Counted from the first letter of the stretch, positions 52,261-62,113 are shown. The stretch: 64,000 bases of DNA from an uncultured archaeon (GCA_902386205.1 CABMIH010000057.1:1-64000), one strand, 5' to 3'. Program-made: numbers and translations. The notes: generated from the sequence alone by a model not told the origin.

Positions 52261-54849
52261 ATGAACTTCCAGATCCTCGACGCCGATTACACATACAGCG
52301 ACGGTAAGCCTGTTGTAAGGCTTTACGGGAGAGATGGATCCGGGAACAGTGTCTGCTGCTTTGTACCTGGTTTTGAGCCTTATTTTTATGCAAAAGCAAA
52401 GCCTGAAATGGCAGAGATCCTGAAGGAAAAATTCAAGGAGCATATAAAAAATATCGAGCCTGTTTTACGGTTTGAACCTGTCGGCTATTTCAAAAATCCG
52501 GTAAACATGCTTAAAATAACTCTTTTTGACCCGAAGGGCGTGCCCGTCATCCGCGATGAAGTGAAAAAAATGGTGGATGAGATATATGAGACCGATATCC
52601 TTTTCAGGAACAGGTACATGGTTGACAAAGGGCTTGGCGGGATGGGCTGGGCAATCGCGGAACCCGAAGGAAATCTAACAGTAACAGAAGTAGAGAGCAG
52701 CATTAAAATAACCTCGGAAAAGGTCGAGCCTGTGGACATACTGAGAAATGCCCCGCTTCGCCATCTTGCATTCGATATCGAGTGCCTGCCGGTAAATGGC
52801 GCAATGCCGACTCCTGAAAAATCACCTATTATCCTCATAAGCCTTGCATTTGAGCCTGATTTTGGGGGTAAGAAAACACTTGTGCTCATTGGGAAGGATG
52901 CAAAAACCGGCGTAGAGACAGAGAGCTGTGGCAGCGAAGAAGTTATGCTGCAGCGTTTTTTCGATATTATTAAAGAATATGATCCCGACATACTTGTGGG
53001 CTACAATTCCAACAGTTTCGATATTCCGTATATTGTTGACAGGATAAAAGCACTGAACAAAAAAAGAGCACGGATAGAGCCGGCAGCAGGGCGGGACGGC
53101 AGGTCGCTCTATTACCGCAAAATCGGGAATGTTACAAGAGTAAGTGTAATGGGTCGCATCGCAGTGGATGTACTTCCGCTCCTGCGCAGGGAATTCTCAC
53201 TTAAACAATACACCCTCAGGAACGCCGCAAAAGAACTCCTTTCCAGTGAGAAACTTGAGATCCCGTTCCTTGAGATGGAAACATACTGGAACGACGGCGG
53301 CGAAAAGCTTTCAAAATTCATTGAATATGCAAGGCGAGACGCTGAACTTGCGCTTCTTTTCCTTTTAAAACTCAGGCTCATTGACAAATACATCGCTCTT
53401 GCAAAGGTAAGCGGGACCCTGCTACAGGACATCCTTGATGGGGGCCAGACCCAGATGGTCGAGAACCTGATGCTCCGGGAGTACATGAAAAACAATCGTG
53501 TCCTGCCTGCACGCCCCACGGGCGAGATGTCGGATGAGCGCTATGATGAAGGGGAGGAACTGGCGGGCGCGGAGGTGCTTCCGCCGAAGAAGGGACTGCT
53601 TGAGCATATCGTGATACTGGATTACAAGTCGCTTTACCCGACCATAATGATGGCGCACAACCTGTGCTATACCACAGAGGTGGTAGGAGAGAGGCCCGAC
53701 GATGTAGTCGTTGCGCCTACAGGCGGGGTTTTTGTTTCCCGCAATATTGTAAAAGGCATTGTGCCTTCCATACTTGAAGATTTATTAAACCGCAGGCAGG
53801 AGACGCGCGCAAGAATGAAGGACGCCAGCGAGGAAGAAAAACGTGTACTTGACGCCACGCAGCTTGCTCTCAAGATACTTCTTAACAGTTTCTATGGCTA
53901 TTCAGGATATACAAGGGCGCGGCTCTACAGTCTGACACTTGCAGGCGCCGTGACAAGTTTCGGGCGCGAAAATATCCTGCGCACGAAGGATTTGATAGAG
54001 AAAGACATACGAGAAATAATCCTGAAGGACGGGAAAGCTTTCAAAAAAGATGAAACCACAGGCGGTAAACACATCGGCCTTTCTGTGGTCTATGGGGATA
54101 CGGATAGCGTTTTTGTGCATCTCCTTGATAAAGGGATAACTTTTGACGAGGCGCAGCTTGTGGGAAATTCGATCGCAAATACGGTGACAGGTTCACTTGT
54201 AAAGCCGATGGAGCTTGTTTTTGACTCATTTGCCAAGCGCGCCATATTCCTTGCCAAGAAACGGTATGCACTTCTCATAATGGAAAAAACGGCGCAGGGA
54301 GTGAAAGAAAAGATAAAAGTGAAGGGAATGGAGACTGTCCGCCGCGACTGGTGCGAATTGACTACGAAAACCGTGGAAAAAGTCCTTGAGCTTGTGCTTA
54401 AAGAAGGAAAAGTGGATGATGCAGTGGAACTTGTCAAAAACACCATCAGTACCTTAAGGTCAATGGATACAGGTAAAGACAACAAGCTTTTTGATGAGCT
54501 GATCTTGACCCGCCAGTACACAAAAAAGCCGGACAGCTACAGGAGCAGGCAGCCGCATATAACCGTTGTGGATAAATTAAGAAACCGCGGAATAATAGCC
54601 AATATCGGGGACCGCATACCTTTTGTGATCCTTGCAGGTAAAGGCTTGTTCGTTGAACGTGCGGAAGACCCGGATTATGCACGGGAAAAAAACCTGCCCC
54701 TGGATGTGGATTATTACATAAATAAACAGATACTTCCACCTGTTGAGAGGATATTATCTGATTTCGGTGTGACTGGGGAAATGTTAAGATGGATGGGAGA
54801 AAAGAAGATGCAGGCCGAAACAAAGCAGAAGCAATTGTTCGAATTCTAA
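52261..54849 (+). CDS. polB: Family B DNA polymerase
   Basis: 862 residues. N-terminal domain, then 3'-5' exonuclease motifs FDIECLPV, VGYNSNSFDIPY and YARRDAEL, then polymerase motifs DYKSLYPTIM (A), KILLNSFYGYSGY (B) and YGDTDSVFVH (C), and a C-terminal PCNA-binding peptide of the type QKQLFEF. This is a replicative or repair polymerase of euryarchaea. Slightly longer than the typical 770-800 residues through inserts. DUF89 follows after 10 bases. Confidence 0.95.
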   Translation: MNFQILDADYTYSDGKPVVRLYGRDGSGNSVCCFVPGFEPYFYAKAKPEMAEILKEKFKEHIKNIEPVLRFEPVGYFKNPVNMLKITLFDPKGVPVIRDEVKKMVDEIYETDILFRNRYMVDKGLGGMGWAIAEPEGNLTVTEVESSIKITSEKVEPVDILRNAPLRHLAFDIECLPVNGAMPTPEKSPIILISLAFEPDFGGKKTLVLIGKDAKTGVETESCGSEEVMLQRFFDIIKEYDPDILVGYNSNSFDIPYIVDRIKALNKKRARIEPAAGRDGRSLYYRKIGNVTRVSVMGRIAVDVLPLLRREFSLKQYTLRNAAKELLSSEKLEIPFLEMETYWNDGGEKLSKFIEYARRDAELALLFLLKLRLIDKYIALAKVSGTLLQDILDGGQTQMVENLMLREYMKNNRVLPARPTGEMSDERYDEGEELAGAEVLPPKKGLLEHIVILDYKSLYPTIMMAHNLCYTTEVVGERPDDVVVAPTGGVFVSRNIVKGIVPSILEDLLNRRQETRARMKDASEEEKRVLDATQLALKILLNSFYGYSGYTRARLYSLTLAGAVTSFGRENILRTKDLIEKDIREIILKDGKAFKKDETTGGKHIGLSVVYGDTDSVFVHLLDKGITFDEAQLVGNSIANTVTGSLVKPMELVFDSFAKRAIFLAKKRYALLIMEKTAQGVKEKIKVKGMETVRRDWCELTTKTVEKVLELVLKEGKVDDAVELVKNTISTLRSMDTGKDNKLFDELILTRQYTKKPDSYRSRQPHITVVDKLRNRGIIANIGDRIPFVILAGKGLFVERAEDPDYAREKNLPLDVDYYINKQILPPVERILSDFGVTGEMLRWMGEKKMQAETKQKQLFEF

Positions 54850-54859
54850 GGAGATAAAA

Positions 54860-55720
54860 GTGAAAATCCATCCGAGGTGCGCACCGTGCTTGTTATCAAG
54901 GGTGCAGTTTGAGGCAGAGCTTTCAACTGATGATATAGCCCTGCAAAAGAAGGCAGTGCTTGCGGGAATAGAAGTGCTTCGGAAATATCTCGCCGACGGC
55001 GCGCCTGCAACACACCTGAGCACCAGGATACACAGGGAAGCCTACAGGATACTCGGCGACATCGATCCTTATAGATTAAAAAAGCAGCAGAGCAATGAAG
55101 CTGCCAGGAAGCTATTGCCTTATGCAAGGGATTTCGTGTCCGAAAAAGATTCTTTCAGGCGCGCGGTGCTCGTATCGATCGTGGGCAACTCGTTCGATTT
55201 CGGGGTGCTCGGCTTTGATGCTGACAAAGAGATAGGAAAAGAAATGATACTGAAGCAATTCGAGCACGGGCTTGATGTGAATGATTCTGATAGGATGAAG
55301 GGATTGCTGGGGAATGTTGTATATCTTGCCGACAACTGCGGTGAGATAATATTTGACACCCTGTTGTTCGAAGAGATAAAAAAAATGGGGGGAAGAATAA
55401 CCCTCGTAGTGAGGGGCGCGCCCATACTCAATGATGTTACCATGATAGAGGTAATCGACCTCGGCCTTGATAAAAAGGTTGACAGGGTACTGACGACGGG
55501 TTCAAACGCCATCGGAGTATGCCTGGAAGAAGCGCCCGGGGAGCTTGTTGAGGCACTGGGCAGTGCATCGCTTGTTATCAGCAAGGGCATGGCTAACTAT
55601 GAGACCATGTCAGAGTATGGTTTCAGGCCGATAGCATACCTCCTGAAGACAAAATGCGAGTCTGTGGCAGAAGCGATGGGGCTTTCAAGGAATATGAATG
55701 TGGCGCGGGTGGAGGAGTAA
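54860..55720 (+). CDS. DUF89 (ARMT1-like) damage-control phosphatase
   Basis: 286 residues of the DUF89 metal-dependent phosphatase family. Metal and substrate motifs: YLADNCGEIIFD, VVRGAPILNDVT, and ISKGMANYETM. An N-terminal helical part with CAPCLLSR precedes. Family members hydrolyse phosphorylated metabolites such as damaged phosphosugars. GTG start with GGAGAT, 10 bases after polB, so the two are co-transcribed. Confidence 0.85.
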   Translation: MKIHPRCAPCLLSRVQFEAELSTDDIALQKKAVLAGIEVLRKYLADGAPATHLSTRIHREAYRILGDIDPYRLKKQQSNEAARKLLPYARDFVSEKDSFRRAVLVSIVGNSFDFGVLGFDADKEIGKEMILKQFEHGLDVNDSDRMKGLLGNVVYLADNCGEIIFDTLLFEEIKKMGGRITLVVRGAPILNDVTMIEVIDLGLDKKVDRVLTTGSNAIGVCLEEAPGELVEALGSASLVISKGMANYETMSEYGFRPIAYLLKTKCESVAEAMGLSRNMNVARVEE

Positions 55721-55743
55721 GAGATTGGTTACTATTATACATT

Positions 55744-55872
55744 TTAAAAATATTCATCAAATTCTTCAGTACTTTTGAATCTAATGCCTTTCTGTTCTTT
55801 TATTTTTTCTAGTTTCATAAGGTATGCGGGATTTACTTCTTTATAGAGGTCCTGATCAATTTCATTATGCAT
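55744..55872 (-). CDS. 42-codon small ORF (antitoxin-like)
   Basis: Starts ATG 55870-55872, overlapping the end of the XPD gene by 8 bases, and stops at TAA 55744-55746. The product is charged, with LEKIKEQKGIRFKSTEEFDEYF at the end, a pattern like short archaeal antitoxins and DUF2683-type proteins. No toxin gene is adjacent; it could equally be a relict. It occupies most of the 144-base gap between DUF89 and XPD. Confidence 0.4.
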   Translation of the reverse strand: MHNEIDQDLYKEVNPAYLMKLEKIKEQKGIRFKSTEEFDEYF

Positions 55873-58033
55873 TGTCTTTATTTTTCCTGATATCATTGAA
55901 AAAGTTCATGAGCGAGTACTTCACCCGCCCGGGTTCCACATCGATGATCTCGGCTCTCTCATTCTCAGGAAAAATATTGAACACTGAATATTTCCCCCAG
56001 CGCTTAACGGATGAGGATGTATATCGTCCGTCAAGGAGCACCCTGACACCGTAGTCCCCCGGTGAGCGGACAACGCGGCCAAGCGCCTGTCTTACTTTTC
56101 GTATCGTTGGGATCTCGATTGCATAATCCCAGCCGTGCCCGAACTCTGCCTCATAAGCAGATTCAACGGCGCGTGTCCTGTCAGAGAGAGCAGGGTAACC
56201 CACACCGACGATGACAACGGTCCTGCCCCGTCCGTCCTTATAGTCCACCCCCTCGGTCAGCGTTCCCCACATGTAGGATATAAGTACGGCTTTCTTGCCT
56301 GCTTCGCCTATGCTGAAGAACTCTTCCCTGATGGCCTGCGCTGAAACCCCAACTTCATCAAGGAAAACCGGGACATCGCATTTAAGCCTCTTTTTATAAT
56401 GGCTGGCTTCGTTGAAACTCGGGAAAAAGATGAGCACATTGCCATCCGATTGCTCTATTATTTCAGTCAGTACTTTTGTAAGTAGTTCCTTTGTTGCAGG
56501 ATTGTCCCTGTCCTTGGCGAATAAAGCCGGGATGGATGCTGCAATCGTAAGCCTTTTTTCTTTCGGGAACGAAAAACCGAAAGACAGTTCGCAGGTTTCC
56601 CTGGTTATACCAAGAGTGGTCTTTATGGTCTCAAACGGGGCAAGCGTGGCAGACATCAGTATGGCCGAATGTACGGGGTTAAATAGGGGCGCAGTTACAT
56701 TTTTCGGTATGCAGGTAAATAACTCAAGTCTGCCGTATATCTCGTTGTTCTGGCGCCTGACGCTCAGGATGGGGTAATAGTTCCTGTCATTTGAGTATTT
56801 CATGTAATTTGATAAAAACTCAGCCGCTATCAAGCTGCTGCATAATTTCTTGACAGGGCTTTTCCCTTCTGCGAATTGTTTCTCATAGAAAGCATCGATT
56901 TTTAACCCCAAGCTTCGGATATGTTCTATTGTTTCCTCGGGTTTCTTGATCCCGGCTCTCTCCATTTCTTTTAAAAGCTTGACTCTGAAAAGATCGATGC
57001 GTTCATCCGGGTCTGCTATCCGCAGGTCGTACCATTCACTTCCCACCCTTTCCCGTTCACCGAACTTGAACCGTGCATTATAAGTGGATTTCATCGTATC
57101 AAGAAGAACGTGTAAAAATGTCTCAATATCTTCTGACGTCAGGGTGTCCCTGTTCGCTTCTACCTCGTCAAGCGCCCGGTTTATTGTGAGTTCAGTAAGC
57201 GTCATGGATGAATGAGAACGAGCGGCAGATTCGATGTTATGGGCCTCGTCAAAAATGACGATAATATCTTTCAGGCTTTTATCCATCCACCCCAGAACGT
57301 TCGTGCGAATATCCTCATTGAGAAAATGGTGGTAATTGCATATCAAAAGGTCTGCTTCTTTCATGTAGCGTTTTAACAATTCATACCCGCAGCTATTATT
57401 TGACAGAGCCCATTCTGCAACTTCTTCAGGTGTCCGGACGCCTGAAAAGAGCCAGCTCCTAAAATCGTCGTTATCGTTTTTCAATAATTCAAGGAGCTTA
57501 TCGCATGAATTCTTTTTTAGATCATGGAGCTGCCGCTCGTATTTATCAGATTCCCGGCTCAATTCCCTCTGTAGATCGACAAGGCCCGTATCTTTTATCC
57601 TTTTTTGCTTGTCTTTGACAGACCTTATTTCGTTCTTAAGCTGTGTGTGGTCTTTTTCCTGTTCGATCAATTTATAGGTGTTGTCCCGAAGCAGGCTGCA
57701 TGTATCATAGTCCATGTTCGGCCTGGGGCACATCAGCATTTTACCTTTCAGGACGACGACCCTGATATCGTTCTTTTTTTGTATCTCCCGCGCCTCTTCT
57801 ATGAACTGCGCCATCTGCTGGTGGACATTGGTGGCAATGACCACTGTTTTTTTCTCCTGTTTTGCGATATGAAGGGAAGGTGCAAGCGCGCTCAGGGTTT
57901 TCCCGGTGCCGCATGCCCCCTCGAACAGGACGATCTGTTTTTTGGTCAGCGCCAGGTGTATGGAATCCATTGCTTCAAGCTGGTTCGGGTAGCATGATTT
58001 TTTTGGGAAATAAGCTGTATAGTCCCTGTTCAT
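55865..58033 (-). CDS. xpd: XPD/Rad3-family DNA helicase
   Basis: 722 residues of the superfamily 2 FeS helicase that opens 5'-3' DNA in repair. Walker A EGACGTGKTLSAL, Walker B DEAHNIE, and motif VI QALGRVVRSPGDYG are visible. Candidate FeS cysteines are those in MLMCPR, DTCSLL, SNNSCGY and LLICNY. Archaea use XPD, unlike bacterial UvrABC; the same window has uvrC. Divergent from the unknown gene at 58167. Confidence 0.9.
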   Translation of the reverse strand: MNRDYTAYFPKKSCYPNQLEAMDSIHLALTKKQIVLFEGACGTGKTLSALAPSLHIAKQEKKTVVIATNVHQQMAQFIEEAREIQKKNDIRVVVLKGKMLMCPRPNMDYDTCSLLRDNTYKLIEQEKDHTQLKNEIRSVKDKQKRIKDTGLVDLQRELSRESDKYERQLHDLKKNSCDKLLELLKNDNDDFRSWLFSGVRTPEEVAEWALSNNSCGYELLKRYMKEADLLICNYHHFLNEDIRTNVLGWMDKSLKDIIVIFDEAHNIESAARSHSSMTLTELTINRALDEVEANRDTLTSEDIETFLHVLLDTMKSTYNARFKFGERERVGSEWYDLRIADPDERIDLFRVKLLKEMERAGIKKPEETIEHIRSLGLKIDAFYEKQFAEGKSPVKKLCSSLIAAEFLSNYMKYSNDRNYYPILSVRRQNNEIYGRLELFTCIPKNVTAPLFNPVHSAILMSATLAPFETIKTTLGITRETCELSFGFSFPKEKRLTIAASIPALFAKDRDNPATKELLTKVLTEIIEQSDGNVLIFFPSFNEASHYKKRLKCDVPVFLDEVGVSAQAIREEFFSIGEAGKKAVLISYMWGTLTEGVDYKDGRGRTVVIVGVGYPALSDRTRAVESAYEAEFGHGWDYAIEIPTIRKVRQALGRVVRSPGDYGVRVLLDGRYTSSSVKRWGKYSVFNIFPENERAEIIDVEPGRVKYSLMNFFNDIRKNKDNA

Positions 58034-58106
58034 CAGGGGGTATAATAAGCTGGCATGATATAAACCGTGCGTTTATTCGATATTCGAACATAAAGGTAAT
58101 AAACCT

Positions 58107-58160
58107 GTACTACTTAATTAGTACCAGTGTATATATTGGTGTTACTAGATAGTACAGTGT
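58107..58160. promoter_or_regulatory. Operator-like palindrome and repeats
   Basis: GTACTA / TAGTAC form an 18-base palindrome (58107-58124). TAGTAC plus AGTGT occurs again at 58150-58160, and ACCA / TGGT flank the central ATATAT. A TATA-like GTGTATATATTGG lies at 58127-58139, so the boxes cover the promoter of the gene at 58167, which would be leaderless. Confidence 0.5.
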
Positions 58161-58166
58161 GAAAAA

Positions 58167-58586
58167 ATGGAAGTATTTCAAAAACAGGGTGAAAAAATCA
58201 ATTCCTTGGCAGTGGTCAGGGCGGATGATATGTCTAAAGTCAAGACCGCCTTATGTGACTTGGTAAGGTATGGCCATCTGAGTTTTGCTGACAAAGCCAG
58301 GAGGCTGGAACCGGGTTTTGCAGATAATATCCTGATCCAGGTAATGAAAAGCCCGCTAAGGACATGCTGCGAAGCCGCATCAATAGTGCCCCTGGCCGAT
58401 GAGCCAAGCGCAGCAATAGGGAGGCTTCGGAAGATCCATCCGCCGGCCCACGTAATAATCGTAAGTCCAAGGCATGAAATATTCCATGAACTGGTTAATT
58501 ATGTAGATATTTTGCCTGAAGTGGACCTGACGTTTGAGCCAAAGGCGGAATATGCCGCTCAACAGACGGCAGATGTTGAAATATAA
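58167..58586 (+). CDS. Unknown protein linked to fwd operon
   Basis: 139 residues with no recognised family. Features: VVRADDMSKVKTALCDLVRYGHLSFADKARRLEPGFADNIL in the first half and CCEAASIVPLADEPSAAIGRLRKIHPPAHVIIVSPRHEIFHELV in the second, a predicted mixed alpha/beta fold, with a Cys-Cys pair near residue 71. It lies 138 bases before fwdD in the same direction and has operator-like palindromes over its own promoter. It may be a regulator or an accessory of methanofuran metabolism; there is no direct proof. Confidence 0.6.
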   Translation: MEVFQKQGEKINSLAVVRADDMSKVKTALCDLVRYGHLSFADKARRLEPGFADNILIQVMKSPLRTCCEAASIVPLADEPSAAIGRLRKIHPPAHVIIVSPRHEIFHELVNYVDILPEVDLTFEPKAEYAAQQTADVEI

Positions 58587-58606
58587 TCTTTTTTCTTTGT
58601 CCTTTA

Positions 58607-58646
58607 GGTGGTTACCAATGGTTTTGAGTACGCATTGGTAACCACC
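58607..58646. repeat. Perfect 14-bp inverted repeat upstream of fwdD
   Basis: GGTGGTTACCAATG (58607-58620) and CATTGGTAACCACC (58633-58646) pair perfectly around a 12-base loop. It is not followed by a T-run on the plus strand, though a T-rich tract precedes it, and a TATA-like TTTTAAGTA at about 58674-58682 lies after it. It may end the upstream transcript or be a regulatory site for fwdDBAC. Confidence 0.6.
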
Positions 58647-58724
58647 CGTTATGTTTGAACAGAATAACACACCTTTTAAGTAAGAACGTAATTAACGAAA
58701 CTATAGTTAAAAAAGAGGGTTCAG

Positions 58725-59099
58725 ATGACATTAAAAGTAACTTTGATAACAGGACGAACCATCGATCAGGGAGCAACTATTGAAAATAAGACTTCTTCTG
58801 ATTATATGGATGCAACAGCGTGTTGTGAATTGAATTCAAAAGATGCAGGGCTTTTAGGAAAAGCAGGGAGCAACGTGCGCGTGGAGACAAAACACGGGGA
58901 CGTGGTCGTTAGATTGAAAGAGAACAACGGCAATCCTGACGGCATGGCATTTATCCCCATGGGCCCCTGGGCGAACGCTGTGGTTGATCCCGATACAAAG
59001 GGATGCGGGATGCCAGGTTTTAAAGGAATCCAGGCTGAGATTGAAACAACGAAGGATAAGGTATTATTAATGAAAGAACTGATCGCGAGGTATAAGTAA
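58725..59099 (+). CDS. fwdD: Formylmethanofuran dehydrogenase subunit D
   Basis: 124 residues of the small molybdopterin-binding subunit, homologous to the C-terminal domain of formate dehydrogenase: VTLITGRTIDQGA, CCELNSKDAGLLGKAGSNVRV, and MGPWANAVVDPDTKGCGMPGFKG. It contributes to the pterin site together with FwdB. fwdB begins at the stop codon (TAATG). Confidence 0.93.
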   Translation: MTLKVTLITGRTIDQGATIENKTSSDYMDATACCELNSKDAGLLGKAGSNVRVETKHGDVVVRLKENNGNPDGMAFIPMGPWANAVVDPDTKGCGMPGFKGIQAEIETTKDKVLLMKELIARYK

Positions 59100-60397
59100 T
59101 GACAGTAATAACCGATGCTCTCTGCCCTTTCTGCGGCTGCATGTGCGATGATATCACGGTCGTGACAGAGAATAACAAGATAATCGAGGCAAAACATGCC
59201 TGCAGGATCGGTGCGGCAAAGATAATGGGGCATCACAGGATAGAAGCGCCCATGATGAGGACAGACAAGAAAAGCGATTTCAAGGAAGTCTCATATGATG
59301 AGGCCATAGATGCAGCGGCGCATATCCTTGCTAAGTCAAAAAGACCCCTGTTGTATGGCTGGGCCTCCGCATTATGCGAAGTCCATAAAAAAGGCATTCT
59401 CCTTGCCGAAGAAATTGGCGCGATAATAGACAATACCGCTACTGTCTGCCACGGTCCCTCAACGCTTGCAGTCCACGAGAAAGGCCTGCCGTCTTCTACA
59501 CTTGGCCAGATAAAGAACAGAGCCGATGTAGTTGTGTTCTGGGGATGCAATCCAGTCCATGCCCATCCCAGGCACATGGGACGCTATTCAGTTTTTGCAA
59601 AGGGATTTTTCCAGGACAAAGGAAGGAGGGGACGTAAGATCATCGTAGTGGACGTGCGAAAGACGGACACTGTTAACGTGGCCGATGAATTCGTACAGGT
59701 GCAGCAGGGAAGCGATTACCTTGTCATCTCAGCCATGCGGGCAATACTTTCAGGGCATGCGGATGTTTTCCCGGATTCCGTGGGCGGCGTCCCGAAAGAA
59801 CAGCTCGTAAAACTTGTTGAAATGTTAAAAGCTGCAAAATTTGGCGCGACTTTCTTTGGTATGGGGCTTACACAGAGCCAGACAAGGTATAAGAATATCG
59901 ATAATGCCGTATCCCTGATAACAGAATTGAACTCGTTCGGGAAACATGTTATCACGCCCATGCGCGGACACTACAATGTTACGGGTTTCGGGCAGGTCTG
60001 CACATGGGAGACAGGGTATGCAACTGCCGTCGATCTCGCACGCGGGGCTCCATATTATAATCCGGGCGAGACAGCGGCTAACGATCTGCTGACCAGGAAA
60101 GAAACAGACGCAGCGATGATCATCGCAGGCGATGCAGGGGCGCATTTCCCGGCGGATTCGGTGCGCCACCTTTCCAGGATACCTGTGGTTCAGGTTGACC
60201 CGTACTGGAATCCTACGACAGAAGTGGCAAATGTTGTGATACCTGTGGCCATCTGCGGCGTTGAAGTTGAGGGAACGGCTTACAGGATGGATGGCGTATC
60301 CTTGCGGTACAGGAAGATGATCGAACCCACACATCCGACTGATATTGAGATACTTGAAAAATTAACTGAACGCATTAAAGAGATAAGGGGTGAGTAA
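59099..60397 (+). CDS. fwdB: Formylmethanofuran dehydrogenase subunit B (tungsten/molybdenum site)
   Basis: 432 residues. CPFCGCMCDDI binds a 4Fe-4S cluster; ATVCHGPSTL contains the active-site Cys that ligates W or Mo (Cys version, not selenocysteine); ADVVVFWGCNPVHAHPRHMG and VTGFGQV complete the bis-pterin site. Reduces CO2 to formate or oxidises formate in the methanofuran cycle; in methane oxidation it runs in the CO2-forming direction. Translationally coupled to fwdD. Confidence 0.95.
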   Translation: MTVITDALCPFCGCMCDDITVVTENNKIIEAKHACRIGAAKIMGHHRIEAPMMRTDKKSDFKEVSYDEAIDAAAHILAKSKRPLLYGWASALCEVHKKGILLAEEIGAIIDNTATVCHGPSTLAVHEKGLPSSTLGQIKNRADVVVFWGCNPVHAHPRHMGRYSVFAKGFFQDKGRRGRKIIVVDVRKTDTVNVADEFVQVQQGSDYLVISAMRAILSGHADVFPDSVGGVPKEQLVKLVEMLKAAKFGATFFGMGLTQSQTRYKNIDNAVSLITELNSFGKHVITPMRGHYNVTGFGQVCTWETGYATAVDLARGAPYYNPGETAANDLLTRKETDAAMIIAGDAGAHFPADSVRHLSRIPVVQVDPYWNPTTEVANVVIPVAICGVEVEGTAYRMDGVSLRYRKMIEPTHPTDIEILEKLTERIKEIRGE

Positions 60398-60399
60398 TC

Positions 60400-62112
60400 A
60401 TGGAACTTCTAATAAAGAACGGCGCCGTATTTGACCCTGTGAACGGCATCAAAGGCGACAAGACCGATATCCCGATCAAAGACGGGAAAATCGTGAAAAA
60501 TGTCAGCAGCAAAGCCGCGGTGATAGACGCAGGCGGAAGGCTTGTCATGGCAGGAGGCGTTGATGCCCACTCCCACATAGCCGGGGCAAAGGTGAATATA
60601 GGGAGAATTATGCGCCCCGAAGATACGCGGTCAGGAATAAAGCCCAGGACCAAGATCACAAGACCCTGGACGGGATATACGGTTCCCAATGTCTATGCTA
60701 TGGGATATCGCTATGCTCAGATGGGCTATACCACGGTTTTTGAGGCCGCCCAGGCAATAATGAAAGCGCGGCATACCCATGAGGAACTTGAGGAGATCCC
60801 GATAATAGACAAAGGCGCGCTCACCCTTTTCGGAAGCAACTGGCCCACAATGGACTACGTGCGCGAAAAGGATATGGATAAACTTGCAGCTTACGTTGCA
60901 TGGGGACTGCTTGCATCAAGAGGCTTCGGCGTCAAGGTAGTGAACCCTGGAGGTGGCGAGATGTGGGGATTCGGCAAGAACGTCACAAGTCTTGATGATG
61001 TTGTCCCGAATTTTGATGTCACGCCACGGGAAATTATCGTATCATTGATGAAAGTCAACGAGATGCTCGGACTTCCGCATTCCGTGCATCTTCACTGCAA
61101 TAATCTTGGAAAACCCGGCAATTATACAACCACACTTGCGAGCCTGGAGCTTGCAAAACAGGTGAAACCCAGCAAGGACAGGCAGGTGTTGCATGTGACA
61201 CATCTCACGTTCAACGTGTGGGGCGGGACGAACTACGGTGATATGGATTCCCGTGCAGATGAGATCGCCAATTATCTGAACAACAATGAAAATATAACCA
61301 CTGATATGGGGCAGCTAATATTCGGAAGCGCCACGACCATGACCGCAGACGGCCCCGTCCAGTATGCAAACGCAAAATTATTGCATGCAAAGTGGGCTAA
61401 CGGCGACGTTGAGCTTGAAGATGCATCAGGTGTTGTACCCATTTACTATGTCAAACAGATATCAGTCCATGCTATCATGTGGGCTATGGGGCTTGAACTT
61501 GCCCTGCTTACAAAAGACCCATTCAAAGTCTTGCTGACCACGGATCATCCGAATGGAGGGCCATTCGTGAATTATCCAGAGGTCGTCGCACTTCTGATGA
61601 GCAATAAGAAACGTCAGGAAGAGATCAAGACGCTCCATGAGGCTGTCCATAAAAGGACAAAGATACCAGGAATTGACCGTGAGCTTGGCTGGAGCGAGAT
61701 AGCAGCAATGACGCGGGCAGGCCCTGCAAAGGTACTCGGGCTTCTTGATACCAAAGGGCATCTTGGAGTCGGCGCAGATGCGGATATATCAATATTCGAT
61801 ATCAAACCCGACCAGGTTGACCCATCGGTTGAATATGCAAAAGTAAAGAGCGCTCTTTCATCTGCGGCGTACACTATAAAAGGCGGCGAGGTTGTTGTGA
61901 AAGACGGGCAGATAACAGCCACACCCATGGGCAGGACATACTGGGTTGATGCATCCGTGCCTGAGCAGCATACCGAAATAATGATGAAGGATATCCGCAT
62001 GAAATTCAAGAATTATTACTCAATAAATCTTGCAAACTATATGGTGCAGGATGCATACCTCACGCACCCGCAGGTCGTTAAGGCCGGAGTTATCCCTGTG
62101 GAGGTGAGCTAA
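60400..62112 (+). CDS. fwdA: Formylmethanofuran dehydrogenase subunit A
   Basis: 570-residue binuclear-metal amidohydrolase that joins formate to methanofuran. GGVDAHSHIAG at the start has the His pair; HSVHLHCNNLGKPG, VLHVTHLTFNVWGGTNYG and LTTDHPNGGP contain the remaining metal and catalytic residues. A tunnel links it to FwdB in the known complex. fwdC begins 1 base after the stop. Confidence 0.95.
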   Translation: MELLIKNGAVFDPVNGIKGDKTDIPIKDGKIVKNVSSKAAVIDAGGRLVMAGGVDAHSHIAGAKVNIGRIMRPEDTRSGIKPRTKITRPWTGYTVPNVYAMGYRYAQMGYTTVFEAAQAIMKARHTHEELEEIPIIDKGALTLFGSNWPTMDYVREKDMDKLAAYVAWGLLASRGFGVKVVNPGGGEMWGFGKNVTSLDDVVPNFDVTPREIIVSLMKVNEMLGLPHSVHLHCNNLGKPGNYTTTLASLELAKQVKPSKDRQVLHVTHLTFNVWGGTNYGDMDSRADEIANYLNNNENITTDMGQLIFGSATTMTADGPVQYANAKLLHAKWANGDVELEDASGVVPIYYVKQISVHAIMWAMGLELALLTKDPFKVLLTTDHPNGGPFVNYPEVVALLMSNKKRQEEIKTLHEAVHKRTKIPGIDRELGWSEIAAMTRAGPAKVLGLLDTKGHLGVGADADISIFDIKPDQVDPSVEYAKVKSALSSAAYTIKGGEVVVKDGQITATPMGRTYWVDASVPEQHTEIMMKDIRMKFKNYYSINLANYMVQDAYLTHPQVVKAGVIPVEVS

Positions 62113-62113
62113 A

